Of a DNA stretch of 38,856 nucleotides, positions 30,459-38,856 are shown piece by piece (position 1 is the stretch's first letter; each line of letters opens with the position of its first letter). The DNA is taken from the NCBI GenBank assembly GCA_947585915.1, contig CANPXJ010000003.1, forward strand, positions 1 to 38,856. The letters are read 5' to 3'. The notes under the pieces were generated by a model. The model made no database searches. It was not told where the DNA came from and worked only from the letters and a program-made list of their open reading frames with translations. A program made the position numbers and the translations under genes. The DNA is from an uncultured Bacilli bacterium. Its GTDB lineage: Bacteria; Bacillota_I; Bacilli_A; RF39; UBA660.

Positions 30459-31377
30459 ATCCCATAATTTGACCACCATTATTGTGAATTACTTGGCCGG
30501 TTACATAAGAAGAATCATCACTAGCTAGAAAGACAAAAGTTGGGGCAAGTTCATAAGGCATAGCTCCTCTAGCCATAGCAGCATCTGCTCCAAGTGACGG
30601 TATTTTTTCTTTTACCCAACAAGCAGGTTGTAAAGGGGTCCAATAAAATCCAGGAGCAATAGCATTAACACGTATATTTTTTAAAGCTAAATTTCGAGCT
30701 AAACTTCTCGTAAATCCTACAATTGCTCCTTTAGTAGTAACATAATCAATTAATTGCGGTTCGCCATAAAAGGTTGTAACTGAAGATAAATTTATAATGG
30801 ATGAGCCACTTTTTAAAAGGGGAAGAACTTCTTTAGTTAAATAAAACATACCATAGACATTAACTTTCATTGTATGGTCAAATTGTTCATCGGAAATACT
30901 TCCAAGTTCATCTTGTTGATATTGAACCCCCGCATTATTAACTAATATATCTATTTTACCAAATCTCTTTAAGGTTTCGTTGACAATGCGTTTAGAAAAA
31001 TTTTTATCAGCAATATCCCCACTTAAAAATAAACATTCGCCACCCATTTTTTCAATATAATTTTTCGTATCTTCAGCATCCTTATGCTCATCAAAATAAG
31101 GAATTACCACTTTAGCTCCCTCTTTGACAAAAGCAATAGCACAAGCTCTTCCTAGTCCACTATCACCACCAGTTATGATAGCAACTTTGTCTTGTAATTT
31201 AGAACTACCATGGTAATTAGGATTATCAAAAATTGGTAAAGGATGCATTAAATATTCCATACCTGGTTGCTTATCTTGAGATTGTTCAGGAGCTAATATT
31301 TTATATTTAGTGTATTTCACTCCATACTTTTTATCATATTTATATGCAGTATTACCATATGTATAATTATATTTCAA
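30457..31377 (-). CDS. Short-chain dehydrogenase/reductase (YhdF/GsiB-neighbour 'general stress protein 39' type)
   Basis: A 306-aa classical SDR with a ~60-residue N-terminal extension ending in the family-like PGMEYLMHPLPIF. Cofactor motif TGGDSGLGRACA (69-80), NNAG (~146-149), the catalytic Ser in INLSSVTTFYG and Y-x-x-x-K in YVTTKGA (~212-218), then APGFYWTPLQP and VTGQVIHNNGG. The extended group includes B. subtilis YdaD/YhdF and E. coli YghA, thought to be glucose/alcohol or aldehyde oxidoreductases in stress. The start is TTG: a GAGGTGA site lies six bases before it and no ATG exists until deep in the extension. It is a single gene. Confidence 0.9.
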   Translation of the reverse strand: MKYNYTYGNTAYKYDKKYGVKYTKYKILAPEQSQDKQPGMEYLMHPLPIFDNPNYHGSSKLQDKVAIITGGDSGLGRACAIAFVKEGAKVVIPYFDEHKDAEDTKNYIEKMGGECLFLSGDIADKNFSKRIVNETLKRFGKIDILVNNAGVQYQQDELGSISDEQFDHTMKVNVYGMFYLTKEVLPLLKSGSSIINLSSVTTFYGEPQLIDYVTTKGAIVGFTRSLARNLALKNIRVNAIAPGFYWTPLQPACWVKEKIPSLGADAAMARGAMPYELAPTFVFLASDDSSYVTGQVIHNNGGQIMG

Positions 31378-31454
31378 TTATAATCACCTCACTATTAGTA
31401 TATGTGGGCTTTTTAAATAGATTATATAATATTTGCAACATTAAATAAAAAGAC

Positions 31455-31480
31455 AAAAAAAAGAGTAAAAATTTTTACTC
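31455..31480 (-). terminator. Terminator of the 163-aa gene
   Basis: The perfect palindrome GAGTAAAAATTTTTACTC (31463-31480) is followed on the minus strand by eight T's (31455-31462). It lies 54 bases past the stop of the 163-aa gene. Confidence 0.7.
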
Positions 31481-31533
31481 CCGTCTTCCAACAAAATTTT
31501 TGATAGTAAATTACAAATATATATTTTAATCTC

Positions 31534-32025
31534 CTATTTTGTATACAATTTTCTTTTTGAAGACTTAATAACATTTTTTTCTTTTCTTTCTAGGTTAGAC
31601 TTTATTAGTTCTATTTCTCGTAATGTAAAGTTATCCAAAGTATTTATATTTAAAGATGGATATCCTTCTTTTAAAGATTCTGCCAAATCATCTTTCATTT
31701 TTAAATATATGTCATATTTTTTTAATTCTTGTATTTTTTCATCAAAGGTATATAAATAATTATAACTTGGTGAGTGAGATGAATTAAGGACTAATGATAA
31801 TAGAGCATATTTTTCTCTAGATTCAATGATATTCTTTAAAGTATCGTTTTGCTGCCTTTCTTTCGCTTGTTGAAACAATTTATCCTGAAGTTCTTCCTCT
31901 ATTTCTTTACTATAATCTAACACTTTACAAGTATTATCTAGATAATAGATTACTATTTTATTGTATAGTATTTCGTAATTTTTAATTAAATTGTTAAGAT
32001 TAGCATTTTTCCAACCAAATGTCAT
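31534..32025 (-). CDS. Hypothetical 163-aa protein
   Basis: Not recognised. A soluble, charged, mainly helical protein: TFGWKNANLNNLIKNYEIL at the N-terminus, an acidic EIEEELQDKLFQQAKERQQN helix (~40-59), and a basic tail KNVIKSSKRKLYTK. There is no membrane segment. AGGAGGG six bases before the ATG at 32025 decides the start over an upstream in-frame ATG at 32049. It has its own promoter (32054-32082) and terminator and is divergent from the second yfhO-like gene, so the two could share control. Confidence 0.65.
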   Translation of the reverse strand: MTFGWKNANLNNLIKNYEILYNKIVIYYLDNTCKVLDYSKEIEEELQDKLFQQAKERQQNDTLKNIIESREKYALLSLVLNSSHSPSYNYLYTFDEKIQELKKYDIYLKMKDDLAESLKEGYPSLNINTLDNFTLREIELIKSNLERKEKNVIKSSKRKLYTK

Positions 32026-32053
32026 TTTTTCCCTCCTCGTATAAAGCAAAAAT

Positions 32054-32082
32054 ATAATAGCAAATTTTTAGGACTTTTACAA
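32054..32082 (-). promoter_or_regulatory. Promoter of the 163-aa gene
   Basis: Minus-strand TTGTAA (32077-32082), 17 bases, TATTAT (32054-32059) with an extended TGC. Confidence 0.6.
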
Positions 32083-32105
32083 GAACTTTATCAAAAACTG
32101 GCAAA

Positions 32106-32134
32106 TTGCAAATACTACCTATATATGCTAAAAT
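32106..32134 (+). promoter_or_regulatory. Promoter of the second yfhO-GT2 operon
   Basis: TTGCAA (32106-32111), 17 bases, TAAAAT (32129-32134) with an extended TGC. AGGAAG precedes the ATG at 32165. Confidence 0.65.
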
Positions 32135-32164
32135 ATTTTTGAAAAAATTTGTAGGAAGTTAGTT

Positions 32165-34576
32165 ATGAAAAAAAATAGAAATAATTATTTAATATTAATA
32201 ATTTATGGATTAGGATTAATATTTTTGCTACTTGGGTTAAATCATGTTTATGGTTCAATAACAGATTGGTTTAATCAACATACAATTTTTCCTGATTATT
32301 TTCGTAACTTTTTTTATGAAACAAAACAAATATTACCAGACATGGCTTTTAACATTGGGGCTGGGCAAAATATTTATAATTTTTCTTACTATGGTTTTTT
32401 AAGTCCAATTATTCTCTTTTCTTATCTCCTACCTTTTTTGAATATGACAACTTATTTAATTCTTATTAATATAATATTATATTTATTATCAGGAATTTTA
32501 ATGTATAAATGGCTAAATAATAACTTTAAAAATAATAAATTATCTCTTTTTTCAGGTCTTATTATCCTAACTTTTAGTCCTCTTACTTATCAATTTCACC
32601 ATCACTTTATGTTTGTTTCCTATCTTCCTTTTTTACTTTTAGCTTTAATAGGAATAGATAAATATCTTAAAGATTCAAAGAATCTATTATTAATTATTAG
32701 TATTTTTTTAATTATCTTAACCAATTATTATTTTAGTATTAGTTGTTTATTTGCTTTAGGAATTTACTTTATTTATAAAGCTATATCTTTAAAAAAATTT
32801 AATTTTAAAACTTTAGGACAAGGAGCATTGCGAGTAGTAATAGCCATTTTTTTAGCTGGGGTGTTACTGCTTCCTACTATTCATACAATTTTATCAACAT
32901 CAAGAGTAGTTACTGAGGTCATTACCTTAAAAGATTATTTAGAAATTGATTTTTCTCGTTTTATGTACGCTCCTTTTGGTTTAGGAATCAGTGGGATGTT
33001 TATTGTTGCCTTATTTAGTAATATTTTTACTAGTAAAAAAAGCGAAGTTAAGTTTTTAAATATAGTCTTATTATTAATAATTAGTCTTCCTTTTATAATG
33101 TATATATTAAATGGACTTTTATATATTAGAGGAAAAGTATTAATACCTTTTATCCCTCTTTATATTTTGTGTTTAGTTGAGTTTATGAAAAATATAAAAA
33201 GTTTTAAATGGACTAACTTATATTTAATATTTTTTCTTTATTTATTGATATATACTTTACTTGATTTAACAAATATCTTATATGTTTTAGAAATTATTAT
33301 ATCTTTTCTATTAGTGTTGTTATTTAAAAATAAGAAGAAACTAATTTATATTTATATCTTTATTATCTTATTTTTAAGTTCTTTTATAACTAATATGACA
33401 GAGGATTATGTAAAAATAGATGAATATAAAAAAATAAATACGCAAGATATCAACTATCTTTTAAGAGAACGAGAAAAAGATAATTATTATCGAACAGATA
33501 TATTATATTATCCTAATAATAATTTAAATAAAGTTTATCAAAAAGATTATTATAGTACGACTTTGTATTCTTCTACTTATAATGAAAATTATTGGCAATT
33601 TTATAATAGTATTGGTAACAATATTAGGTTTCGAAATTATCTTATGAGTGCTGGAAGCAAAAATGATTTATTTAATACTTTTATGGGGGTAAAATATATT
33701 ATTGCCAAAGATTATAATAGTTTGTATTATCAAAAAGTTGCTAGTATGTCTGGTAAAGATAATTTGAATTTATATTATAATAAACACGCTTACCCGTTAA
33801 TATATGTATCTAATAATATTGGTTCGCTAAAAGAGTATAATAAATTAAGTTTTCCTTATAACCTAGAGTATTTAATGAATAAAACTGTTGTAGATTCTAA
33901 TGTTAAAGGGCAAAATACCACGAATATTAAACAATATGATTCAGTAAATATTAAAGATACTTATAAATTTAGTAATAATAAAAAGGAAGAAAAAATTTAT
34001 AAACTTCCTAGTGATTATCAAAATAAAATTCTTTACATTTCTTTTGATATGAATAAATCTAATAGTTGTAGTAAACAAGATACCTCTATAACTATTAATG
34101 GAATTACTAATACTTTAACTTGTAAAACTTGGCGTTATCATAATCAAAATTATCATTTTCAGTATGTTATTCCTCTTATTAATAATGAATTAAAAGTAAA
34201 AGTTTCTAAAGGGGATTTTGATATTACGAATGTTAATGTTGCTTATTCAGATACAATGTTTAACTCTTTAGAAGAATTAAATGAGTTAAAAATAAATCAA
34301 CAAAAAAGTACAATTACCGGAAATGTTTCTTTACAAGAAGATTCTTATTTAGTTACCTCTATTCCTTATGATGAAGGCTTTACTATTTATGTTAATGGAA
34401 AGATGCAAAAAAAAGAAAAAGTTAATGTAGCATTTTTAGGATGCAAATTAAAAAAAGGAAAAAATGATATTGTGATTAAATATACTGCTCCTTTAAAAAA
34501 GGAAGGGCTAGTATTGACAATTATAGGGTTATTTAGTTTAATAAGTTTGTATTTATGGGAAAAGAGGAAAAGATAA
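32165..34576 (+). CDS. YfhO family polytopic membrane glycosyltransferase (second copy)
   Basis: An 803-aa multi-pass protein of the YfhO family, paralogous to the one at 1884-4064. It has a first helix, then the outer loop (TIFPDYFRNFFYETKQILPD, ~39-58; GAGQNIYNFSYYGFLSPI, ~65-82), about twelve helices to residue ~420, a soluble domain and the family ending SIPYDEGFTIYVNGK (~735-749), GLVLTIIGLFSLI and a basic KRKR tail. It would transfer a sugar from undecaprenyl phosphate onto an outer-face acceptor such as lipoteichoic acid. The stop overlaps the ATG of a CsbB-like GT2 (TAATG), so donor synthesis and transfer are co-translated. No GtrA is in this operon; the one at 5407 could serve both. 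Confidence 0.88.
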   Translation: MKKNRNNYLILIIYGLGLIFLLLGLNHVYGSITDWFNQHTIFPDYFRNFFYETKQILPDMAFNIGAGQNIYNFSYYGFLSPIILFSYLLPFLNMTTYLILINIILYLLSGILMYKWLNNNFKNNKLSLFSGLIILTFSPLTYQFHHHFMFVSYLPFLLLALIGIDKYLKDSKNLLLIISIFLIILTNYYFSISCLFALGIYFIYKAISLKKFNFKTLGQGALRVVIAIFLAGVLLLPTIHTILSTSRVVTEVITLKDYLEIDFSRFMYAPFGLGISGMFIVALFSNIFTSKKSEVKFLNIVLLLIISLPFIMYILNGLLYIRGKVLIPFIPLYILCLVEFMKNIKSFKWTNLYLIFFLYLLIYTLLDLTNILYVLEIIISFLLVLLFKNKKKLIYIYIFIILFLSSFITNMTEDYVKIDEYKKINTQDINYLLREREKDNYYRTDILYYPNNNLNKVYQKDYYSTTLYSSTYNENYWQFYNSIGNNIRFRNYLMSAGSKNDLFNTFMGVKYIIAKDYNSLYYQKVASMSGKDNLNLYYNKHAYPLIYVSNNIGSLKEYNKLSFPYNLEYLMNKTVVDSNVKGQNTTNIKQYDSVNIKDTYKFSNNKKEEKIYKLPSDYQNKILYISFDMNKSNSCSKQDTSITINGITNTLTCKTWRYHNQNYHFQYVIPLINNELKVKVSKGDFDITNVNVAYSDTMFNSLEELNELKINQQKSTITGNVSLQEDSYLVTSIPYDEGFTIYVNGKMQKKEKVNVAFLGCKLKKGKNDIVIKYTAPLKKEGLVLTIIGLFSLISLYLWEKRKR

Positions 34577-35508
34577 TGGACTTAATTTCAGTAATTGTTC
34601 CTTGTTATAACGAAGAAGAAAGTATTCCTTTATTTTGTGAAGAAATGCATAAAGTAATAAAAAAAGTTAAGGTAAACTGGGAAATTATTTTTATTAATGA
34701 TGGCTCAACTGATAATACTTTAGAAGTTTTAAAAAAATTAGCTTCAAAATATAAACGAGTAAAATATTTTTCTTTCACCCGTAATTTTGGTAAAGAAGCA
34801 GCAATTATGGCGGGGATTGAAAAAGCCAAAGGAAACTATATTGGTTTAATGGATGTTGATTTGCAAGATCCTCCTCAATTTTTAGAAGATATGTATTATA
34901 TTTTAAAACATGAAGATTATGATTGTGTAAGAACTAGAAGAGCTACAAGAAAGGGAGAAGCTTTATTTAGAAGTATTTTTTCTAAAGCTTTTTATAAGTT
35001 AATAAATAAAATTTGTAATGTTAAAATAGTTGATGGAGCTAGAGATTATTGTTTAATGAAAAGGAGTGTAGCTAGCTCTATAATGGATTTTAAAGAAGTT
35101 AATCGCTTTTTTAAAGGAATAGTTAGTTATACTGGGTATAAAACGAAATGGTTAGAATTTGAAAATGTCGAAAGAGCAGCGGGAGAAACCAAATGGTCTT
35201 TATGGCAATTATTTAAGTATGCTATGGAAGCAATATTTTCTTTTTCCGTTTTTCCTTTAATATTAGCAACTATTATGGGTATTATTTGTTTTATTCTTTC
35301 TTTATTATTTATCGTTATTATTTTTATCAAAACAATTATTTTCTCTGATCCTGTTTCAGGATGGTCATCACTTGCCTGTATTATTTTATTTTGTTCAGGT
35401 GTGCAATTATTTTCTTTAGGTATTATCGGGGAATATTTAGCTAAAACGTATTATGAAACTAAGAAAAGACCACTATATATAATAAGGGAAAGTAGTGAAG
35501 AAAAATAA
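34576..35508 (+). CDS. Glycosyltransferase family 2, CsbB/GtrB-like with two membrane helices
   Basis: A 310-aa enzyme. GT-A domain motifs: SVIVPCYNEEESIP (~5-18), INDGSTDNT (~39-47), the metal-binding DVD in GLMDVDLQDPP (~95-105), and DGARDYCLMKR (~156-166). The C-terminus has two helices (~230-265 and ~270-300) and IGEYLAKTYYETKKRP, standard for CsbB/GtrB/ArnC-type polyprenyl-phosphate glycosyltransferases. It would load a sugar on undecaprenyl phosphate for the YfhO protein just upstream. GAGGAAAAG lies before the ATG at 34576; an in-frame ATG at 34555 inside yfhO lacks such a site. Confidence 0.9.
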   Translation: MDLISVIVPCYNEEESIPLFCEEMHKVIKKVKVNWEIIFINDGSTDNTLEVLKKLASKYKRVKYFSFTRNFGKEAAIMAGIEKAKGNYIGLMDVDLQDPPQFLEDMYYILKHEDYDCVRTRRATRKGEALFRSIFSKAFYKLINKICNVKIVDGARDYCLMKRSVASSIMDFKEVNRFFKGIVSYTGYKTKWLEFENVERAAGETKWSLWQLFKYAMEAIFSFSVFPLILATIMGIICFILSLLFIVIIFIKTIIFSDPVSGWSSLACIILFCSGVQLFSLGIIGEYLAKTYYETKKRPLYIIRESSEEK

Positions 35509-35513
35509 GCCTC

Positions 35514-35542
35514 TTTACATTGGTACAAATGTTTGCTATACT
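35514..35542 (+). promoter_or_regulatory. Promoter of the SNF2-family gene
   Basis: TTTACA (35514-35519), 17 bases, TATACT (35537-35542) with an extended TGC. A GGGGG site precedes the ATG at 35566. Confidence 0.7.
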
Positions 35543-35565
35543 AAACTGGTAAGTGGGGGATTATA

Positions 35566-38500
35566 ATGACAAATAAACTCTTTAATCAAGCGCGCAATTG
35601 TTTTTATAACTATCACATAAATCAGGCAAAAGCTTGTCGTGATAAATCTTTATTAGTGGGGAAAAGTCCATTAGATGATGGTTATGTTTATAAATTTTTA
35701 TTTCCTTTAAGAGGAGTAATAACAGGAATTTTTATTCTTAATAATAATTTAGAGGATTATTCGTGTACTTGTGATGAATTTAAACATCAACGCTCATGCA
35801 TGCATATTCCTTATATTTTGCTTAATAATAGTGATAAATTAGATATTAAAGATGAAAATTATATTAAGAAAAAGAGTAAAAGTATTTTAAATATGTTTGC
35901 TAAAAATGATGCAAGTGGTGTTATTAAAAAAGAACTAAATTTGGAACTTACTTTGGTAATTTATGAAAGTTATTGGGGAAAAGATATAAGACTTAAAATG
36001 AAAATAGGAAAAGATAAGTTGTATAGTGTATCCCAAAAATATAATCAATTTCGTGAATGTTTTTTTAATAACGAAGGAGTAATAGAATTTGGTAAGAATT
36101 TAACTTATGATCCAAAAAAATACTTTTTTTCTAAAGAAAATGAAAAAGTTTTAAACTTTATATTTGAAAATTGTGATAGTTATTATGGTCAAATTAGAAT
36201 TGATAATCGTGATTTAAAAACTTTCTTTAAACTTTTAAAAAATATTAATTTTTATATTGAAAAAATTGGTTTAATGGAAGGAATTAAAGAAGAATTACCT
36301 TTTACAATTGAACTTTTTAAAGAAAAAAATAATTATATTTTAAAAACGGATATAACTGATAATATCACTGAACTTACGGATGACTATGAATATATTTTAT
36401 ATGAGAAAAAAGTGTATAAATTAGATAAAGAATTAGCTAAATTTATTAAAGAAATTATTCAAGAAGATATCAAGGAATTAATGTTTGAAGAAAATGATTT
36501 AAAAGAATTTTCTAAAGGAGTTTTGCCAATTGTTAAAAGTCATTTAACTTTAAGTGATGAGTTAAGTAATTCTAATATGTTTAATAAACCGGATAGTAAA
36601 TTATATTTTGATATAAATAAAGATAATATTATTGCTAAAATAATTTTAATTTATAATAATGAGGAAATAGATTATTTTACTAAAAATACTAACATTATTA
36701 GAGATGTGGATTATGAAGCTAAAATTATTAATGCATTAGTTAAATATGGGTTTAAAGTAGAAAACGAGAAGTTTGTTTTAAATGATTTAGAACAAATGGT
36801 TGAATTTTTAGATACAGGTATAAATGAGTTAGCTAATTTATATAATATTTATACTTCGGAAAAACTTAAAAATACAAAGTTAATGAAAAAATTAATGATA
36901 ACCTCTACTTTTTCAATCGGCCAAGATAATATTTTGCGTTATGATTTTGATTTAAATGGGATTAATGAAAATGAACTATCTAGTGTTTTTGCTTCTTTAA
37001 AAGAGAAGAAAAAATATCATAAATTAAAAAGTGGAGATATTGTATCCCTTGAAGATGATTCTTTACAAGAATTAAGTGAATTAGTTAATGAGTTGGATAT
37101 TGACTATAAAGAATCAAGTGGGCAAATCCCTAAATATCGAGCAATCTATTTAGATAGTTTGAAGAAAAATAAATATAAAATAATTAAAACTGATAATCTA
37201 TTTGATAATTTTATTAATAATTTTAAAGAAAATAAAAACGCCATAGTTAATTTTAGTAAAAAAGATAAAGAAATTTTAAGACCTTATCAAATAACGGGAG
37301 TAGAATGGCTTTATAATATTTATAAATGTGATTTAGGCGGCATTTTAGCTGATGAAATGGGACTAGGAAAATCAATTCAAACGATATATTTTTTCAAAAA
37401 AATATTATTAGAAGATCAAGAAGCTAAGTTTTTAATAGTTTGTCCGACAGCTTTAGTTTATAACTGGTTAAATGAGTTTAAAAAGTTTGGAGAAGATATA
37501 TCTGTTGAGGTTTTAGTTGGTGAAAAGGAAAAAAGAAAAAATAAAATATCGGAAAGTAAAGCAACTGTGTTTATAACTTCATATGGAACTTTAAGAGAAG
37601 ATAGCTCTTTATATGAAGATAAAGAATTTAAAGTTTGTGTCATCGACGAGGCGCAGAATATTAAAAATCCTCTAGCTAAGAATACAAGAGTAGTCAAAAA
37701 AATAAAGGCGAGAACGCGTATTGCCTTAACTGGAACACCAATTGAGAATTCGATTGTGGAATTATGGAGTATTTTTGATTTTATAATGCCAGGTTTTTTA
37801 TCTTCTTTATCCAAATTTAATCAAAAGTATAAAGTGAAAGATATGGATGAGGCGGCTGAGACGCTTTTAAGCAATTTGAATTTATTAACATCACCTTTTA
37901 TTTTAAGAAGAAAAAAGCAAGAAGTAGCTACTGATTTACCAGATAAAATTGAAAATAATATTTATATAGATTTGGGAAAAAATCAAAGAAAGCTTTATGC
38001 TGCGGAAATTAAAAGAGTTCAAGAAGAAATGGACAAAATACTAGCCCATGAATCATTTACTAAAGCTAAATTTTTAATTTTACAATTGCTTACGAAATTA
38101 AGACAACTATGCATTGATCCAAGACTAGTTTTTGAAAATTATAAAGGAGAGAGCGCTAAATTAGAAAATCTAATAAAAGTTATAAAAGAATTAATTGATA
38201 ATAAACATAAAATTCTTTTGTTTTCTTCGTTTAAATCAGCCTTTGATTTAATAAGACCTTTATTTGAACAAAATGATATTTCCTATTATACAATAGATGG
38301 TTCAGTTCCTTCTAAAACGCGTCAAGAATTAGTTGATAAGTTTAATAATGATGAGACTAATGTCTTTTTAATAACTTTAAAAAGTGGGGGCACTGGCCTT
38401 AATTTAACGAGTGCTGATGTGGTAATCCATTTAGATTTATGGTGGAATCCCCAAGCTGAGAATCAAGCTACTGATAGAGCTCATAGAATAGGACAAACTA

Positions 38501-38682
38501 AAAAGGTTGAAGTAATTAAATTAATTTCTACGGGAACGATTGAAGAGAAAATTTTAGATTTACAAAAGAAGAAAAAAGTATTAAGCGATAAGCTAATTGA
38601 AAAAGGGGAAAATAGCTCTAATTTATATGAGTTAAATGAAAAAGATATCAAAAATTTACTTGCTTTTGATAATTCCTTATAA
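35566..38682 (+). CDS. SNF2 family DEAD-like helicase with SWIM zinc finger
   Basis: A 1038-aa protein. The SWIM finger is CTCDEFKHQRSCMH (C67, C69, C78, H80). A long middle region (~100-560) corresponds to the bacterial SNF2 N-terminal domain. The ATPase has RPYQITGVEWL (~571), Walker A DEMGLGKS (~595-602), Walker B VIDEAQN (~693-699), LTGTPIENS (~721-729), and the C-terminal lobe with SGGTGLNLTSADVVIHLD (~943-960) and QATDRAHRIGQ (~968-978). This is the usual SWIM-SNF2 DNA translocase of Firmicutes, proposed to remodel nucleoprotein or transcription complexes as RapA does. It is a single gene with its own promoter. No methyltransferase or nuclease partner is adjacent, so a defence role is not supported. 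Confidence 0.93.
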   Translation: MTNKLFNQARNCFYNYHINQAKACRDKSLLVGKSPLDDGYVYKFLFPLRGVITGIFILNNNLEDYSCTCDEFKHQRSCMHIPYILLNNSDKLDIKDENYIKKKSKSILNMFAKNDASGVIKKELNLELTLVIYESYWGKDIRLKMKIGKDKLYSVSQKYNQFRECFFNNEGVIEFGKNLTYDPKKYFFSKENEKVLNFIFENCDSYYGQIRIDNRDLKTFFKLLKNINFYIEKIGLMEGIKEELPFTIELFKEKNNYILKTDITDNITELTDDYEYILYEKKVYKLDKELAKFIKEIIQEDIKELMFEENDLKEFSKGVLPIVKSHLTLSDELSNSNMFNKPDSKLYFDINKDNIIAKIILIYNNEEIDYFTKNTNIIRDVDYEAKIINALVKYGFKVENEKFVLNDLEQMVEFLDTGINELANLYNIYTSEKLKNTKLMKKLMITSTFSIGQDNILRYDFDLNGINENELSSVFASLKEKKKYHKLKSGDIVSLEDDSLQELSELVNELDIDYKESSGQIPKYRAIYLDSLKKNKYKIIKTDNLFDNFINNFKENKNAIVNFSKKDKEILRPYQITGVEWLYNIYKCDLGGILADEMGLGKSIQTIYFFKKILLEDQEAKFLIVCPTALVYNWLNEFKKFGEDISVEVLVGEKEKRKNKISESKATVFITSYGTLREDSSLYEDKEFKVCVIDEAQNIKNPLAKNTRVVKKIKARTRIALTGTPIENSIVELWSIFDFIMPGFLSSLSKFNQKYKVKDMDEAAETLLSNLNLLTSPFILRRKKQEVATDLPDKIENNIYIDLGKNQRKLYAAEIKRVQEEMDKILAHESFTKAKFLILQLLTKLRQLCIDPRLVFENYKGESAKLENLIKVIKELIDNKHKILLFSSFKSAFDLIRPLFEQNDISYYTIDGSVPSKTRQELVDKFNNDETNVFLITLKSGGTGLNLTSADVVIHLDLWWNPQAENQATDRAHRIGQTKKVEVIKLISTGTIEEKILDLQKKKKVLSDKLIEKGENSSNLYELNEKDIKNLLAFDNSL

Positions 38683-38731
38683 ATAAAAGTAAAAAAGCGT
38701 GCATATGTTAGTAAAAAAGGGGTTAAAATGC

Positions 38732-38760
38732 TTGACTTCGACAAAATTAAATGATATATT
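38732..38760 (+). promoter_or_regulatory. Promoter of the tRNA gene
   Basis: TTGACT (38732-38737), 17 bases, TATATT (38755-38760) with an extended TGA. Transcription would start about 14 bases before the mature tRNA end. Confidence 0.7.
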
Positions 38761-38780
38761 TGATTATGTCCAAGCAAGAT

Positions 38781-38856
38781 GGGCGATTAGCTCAGTTGGT
38801 TAGAGCACCTGCCTTACAAGCAGGGGGTCATAGGTTCGAGTCCTATATCGCCCACC
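38781..38856 (+). tRNA. tRNA-Val (anticodon UAC), last base of CCA beyond the window
   Basis: A full cloverleaf: acceptor GGGCGAT with ATCGCCC, D arm GCTC/GAGC, anticodon arm CCTGC-CTTACAA-GCAGG with anticodon TAC, five-base variable loop and T arm ATAGG-TTCGAGT-CCTAT. Discriminator A is followed by CC at the window edge, so the CCA end is encoded and the final A lies outside. UAC reads valine GUA and, by wobble, other GUN codons. Confidence 0.96.

Noticed and set aside
35566-38682. SNF2 helicase as part of a phage-defence island.
   Set aside because: It is a stand-alone SWIM-SNF2 gene with no nuclease, methyltransferase or other defence partner beside it.

Overview
The window is a strongly AT-rich chromosomal segment from a low-GC Firmicute. 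Promoters are sigma-A type (TTGACA-17-TATAAT, often with an extended TGn -10), ribosome-binding sites are GGAGG-like, and TGA is read as stop with TGG for Trp. The gene set (YfhO/GtrA/CsbB-type wall or lipid glycosylation, a collagen-like surface protein, Hol44-type holin, the TIGR03915/TIGR03916 pair, LigD-like PE-POL, MMPL exporter) suggests a host-associated member of the Bacilli near the Erysipelotrichia/RF39/Mollicutes branch. That placement is inference; no rRNA is present.

Layout. 1-5.8 kb: a cell-envelope glycosylation locus with a truncated, divergent GT2 gene, an Rpn/PD-(D/E)XK transposase-family gene, then YfhO, a TuaH-like glycosyltransferase and GtrA. 5.8-7.0 kb: an HD phosphohydrolase gene broken by a perfect 28-bp tandem duplication, and a TetR regulator divergent from a 1356-aa MMPL exporter (7.2-11.2 kb) with about nine ~80-aa repeats inserted in its outer domain. 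11.3-14.9 kb: a LysR regulator divergent from a coaE-coaD-MBL hydrolase-PHP phosphoesterase operon. 15.0-17.3 kb: a 67-aa orphan, a double-length ThyX-like protein and an Fe/Mn superoxide dismutase. 17.3-20.1 kb: a collagen-like protein and a GT2 gene split by a 141-bp element with a 6-bp target duplication. 20.2-22.0 kb: a small unknown gene, a membrane DnaJ protein and two small phage-lysis-like membrane genes. 22.1-25.4 kb: an SGNH-like hydrolase, then a LigD-type phosphoesterase-polymerase without ligase domain followed by an unknown 303-aa protein. 25.4-28.9 kb: an overlapping operon of radical-SAM protein (TIGR03916), its partner (TIGR03915) and a divergent GroEL-like chaperonin. 29-32 kb: a GDPD-like protein behind the best promoter in the window and a possible attenuator, two unknown genes and an SDR dehydrogenase. 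32.1-35.5 kb: a second YfhO plus CsbB-like GT2. 35.5-38.7 kb: a SWIM-SNF2 helicase. The window ends in a tRNA-Val(UAC).

How the genes fit together. The two YfhO loci resemble the Bacillus/Listeria three-component glycosylation scheme: GT2 loads undecaprenyl phosphate, GtrA flips it, YfhO transfers the sugar. The coaE/coaD pair supplies the last two steps of CoA synthesis. The LigD-like operon and the TIGR03915/03916 operon are both DNA-repair-type neighbourhoods. The genome is compact: in at least eight places the stop codon lies within, or touches, the hairpin of the gene's own or a converging gene's terminator.

The observations I rate highest are the ThyX pseudo-dimer with its signature split over two halves, the 141-bp element with a target-site duplication, the divergent chaperonin in a radical-SAM DNA-repair operon, the LigD PE-POL plus unknown partner, and the 28-bp duplication frameshift. 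No CRISPR array and no complete prophage or insertion sequence was seen.
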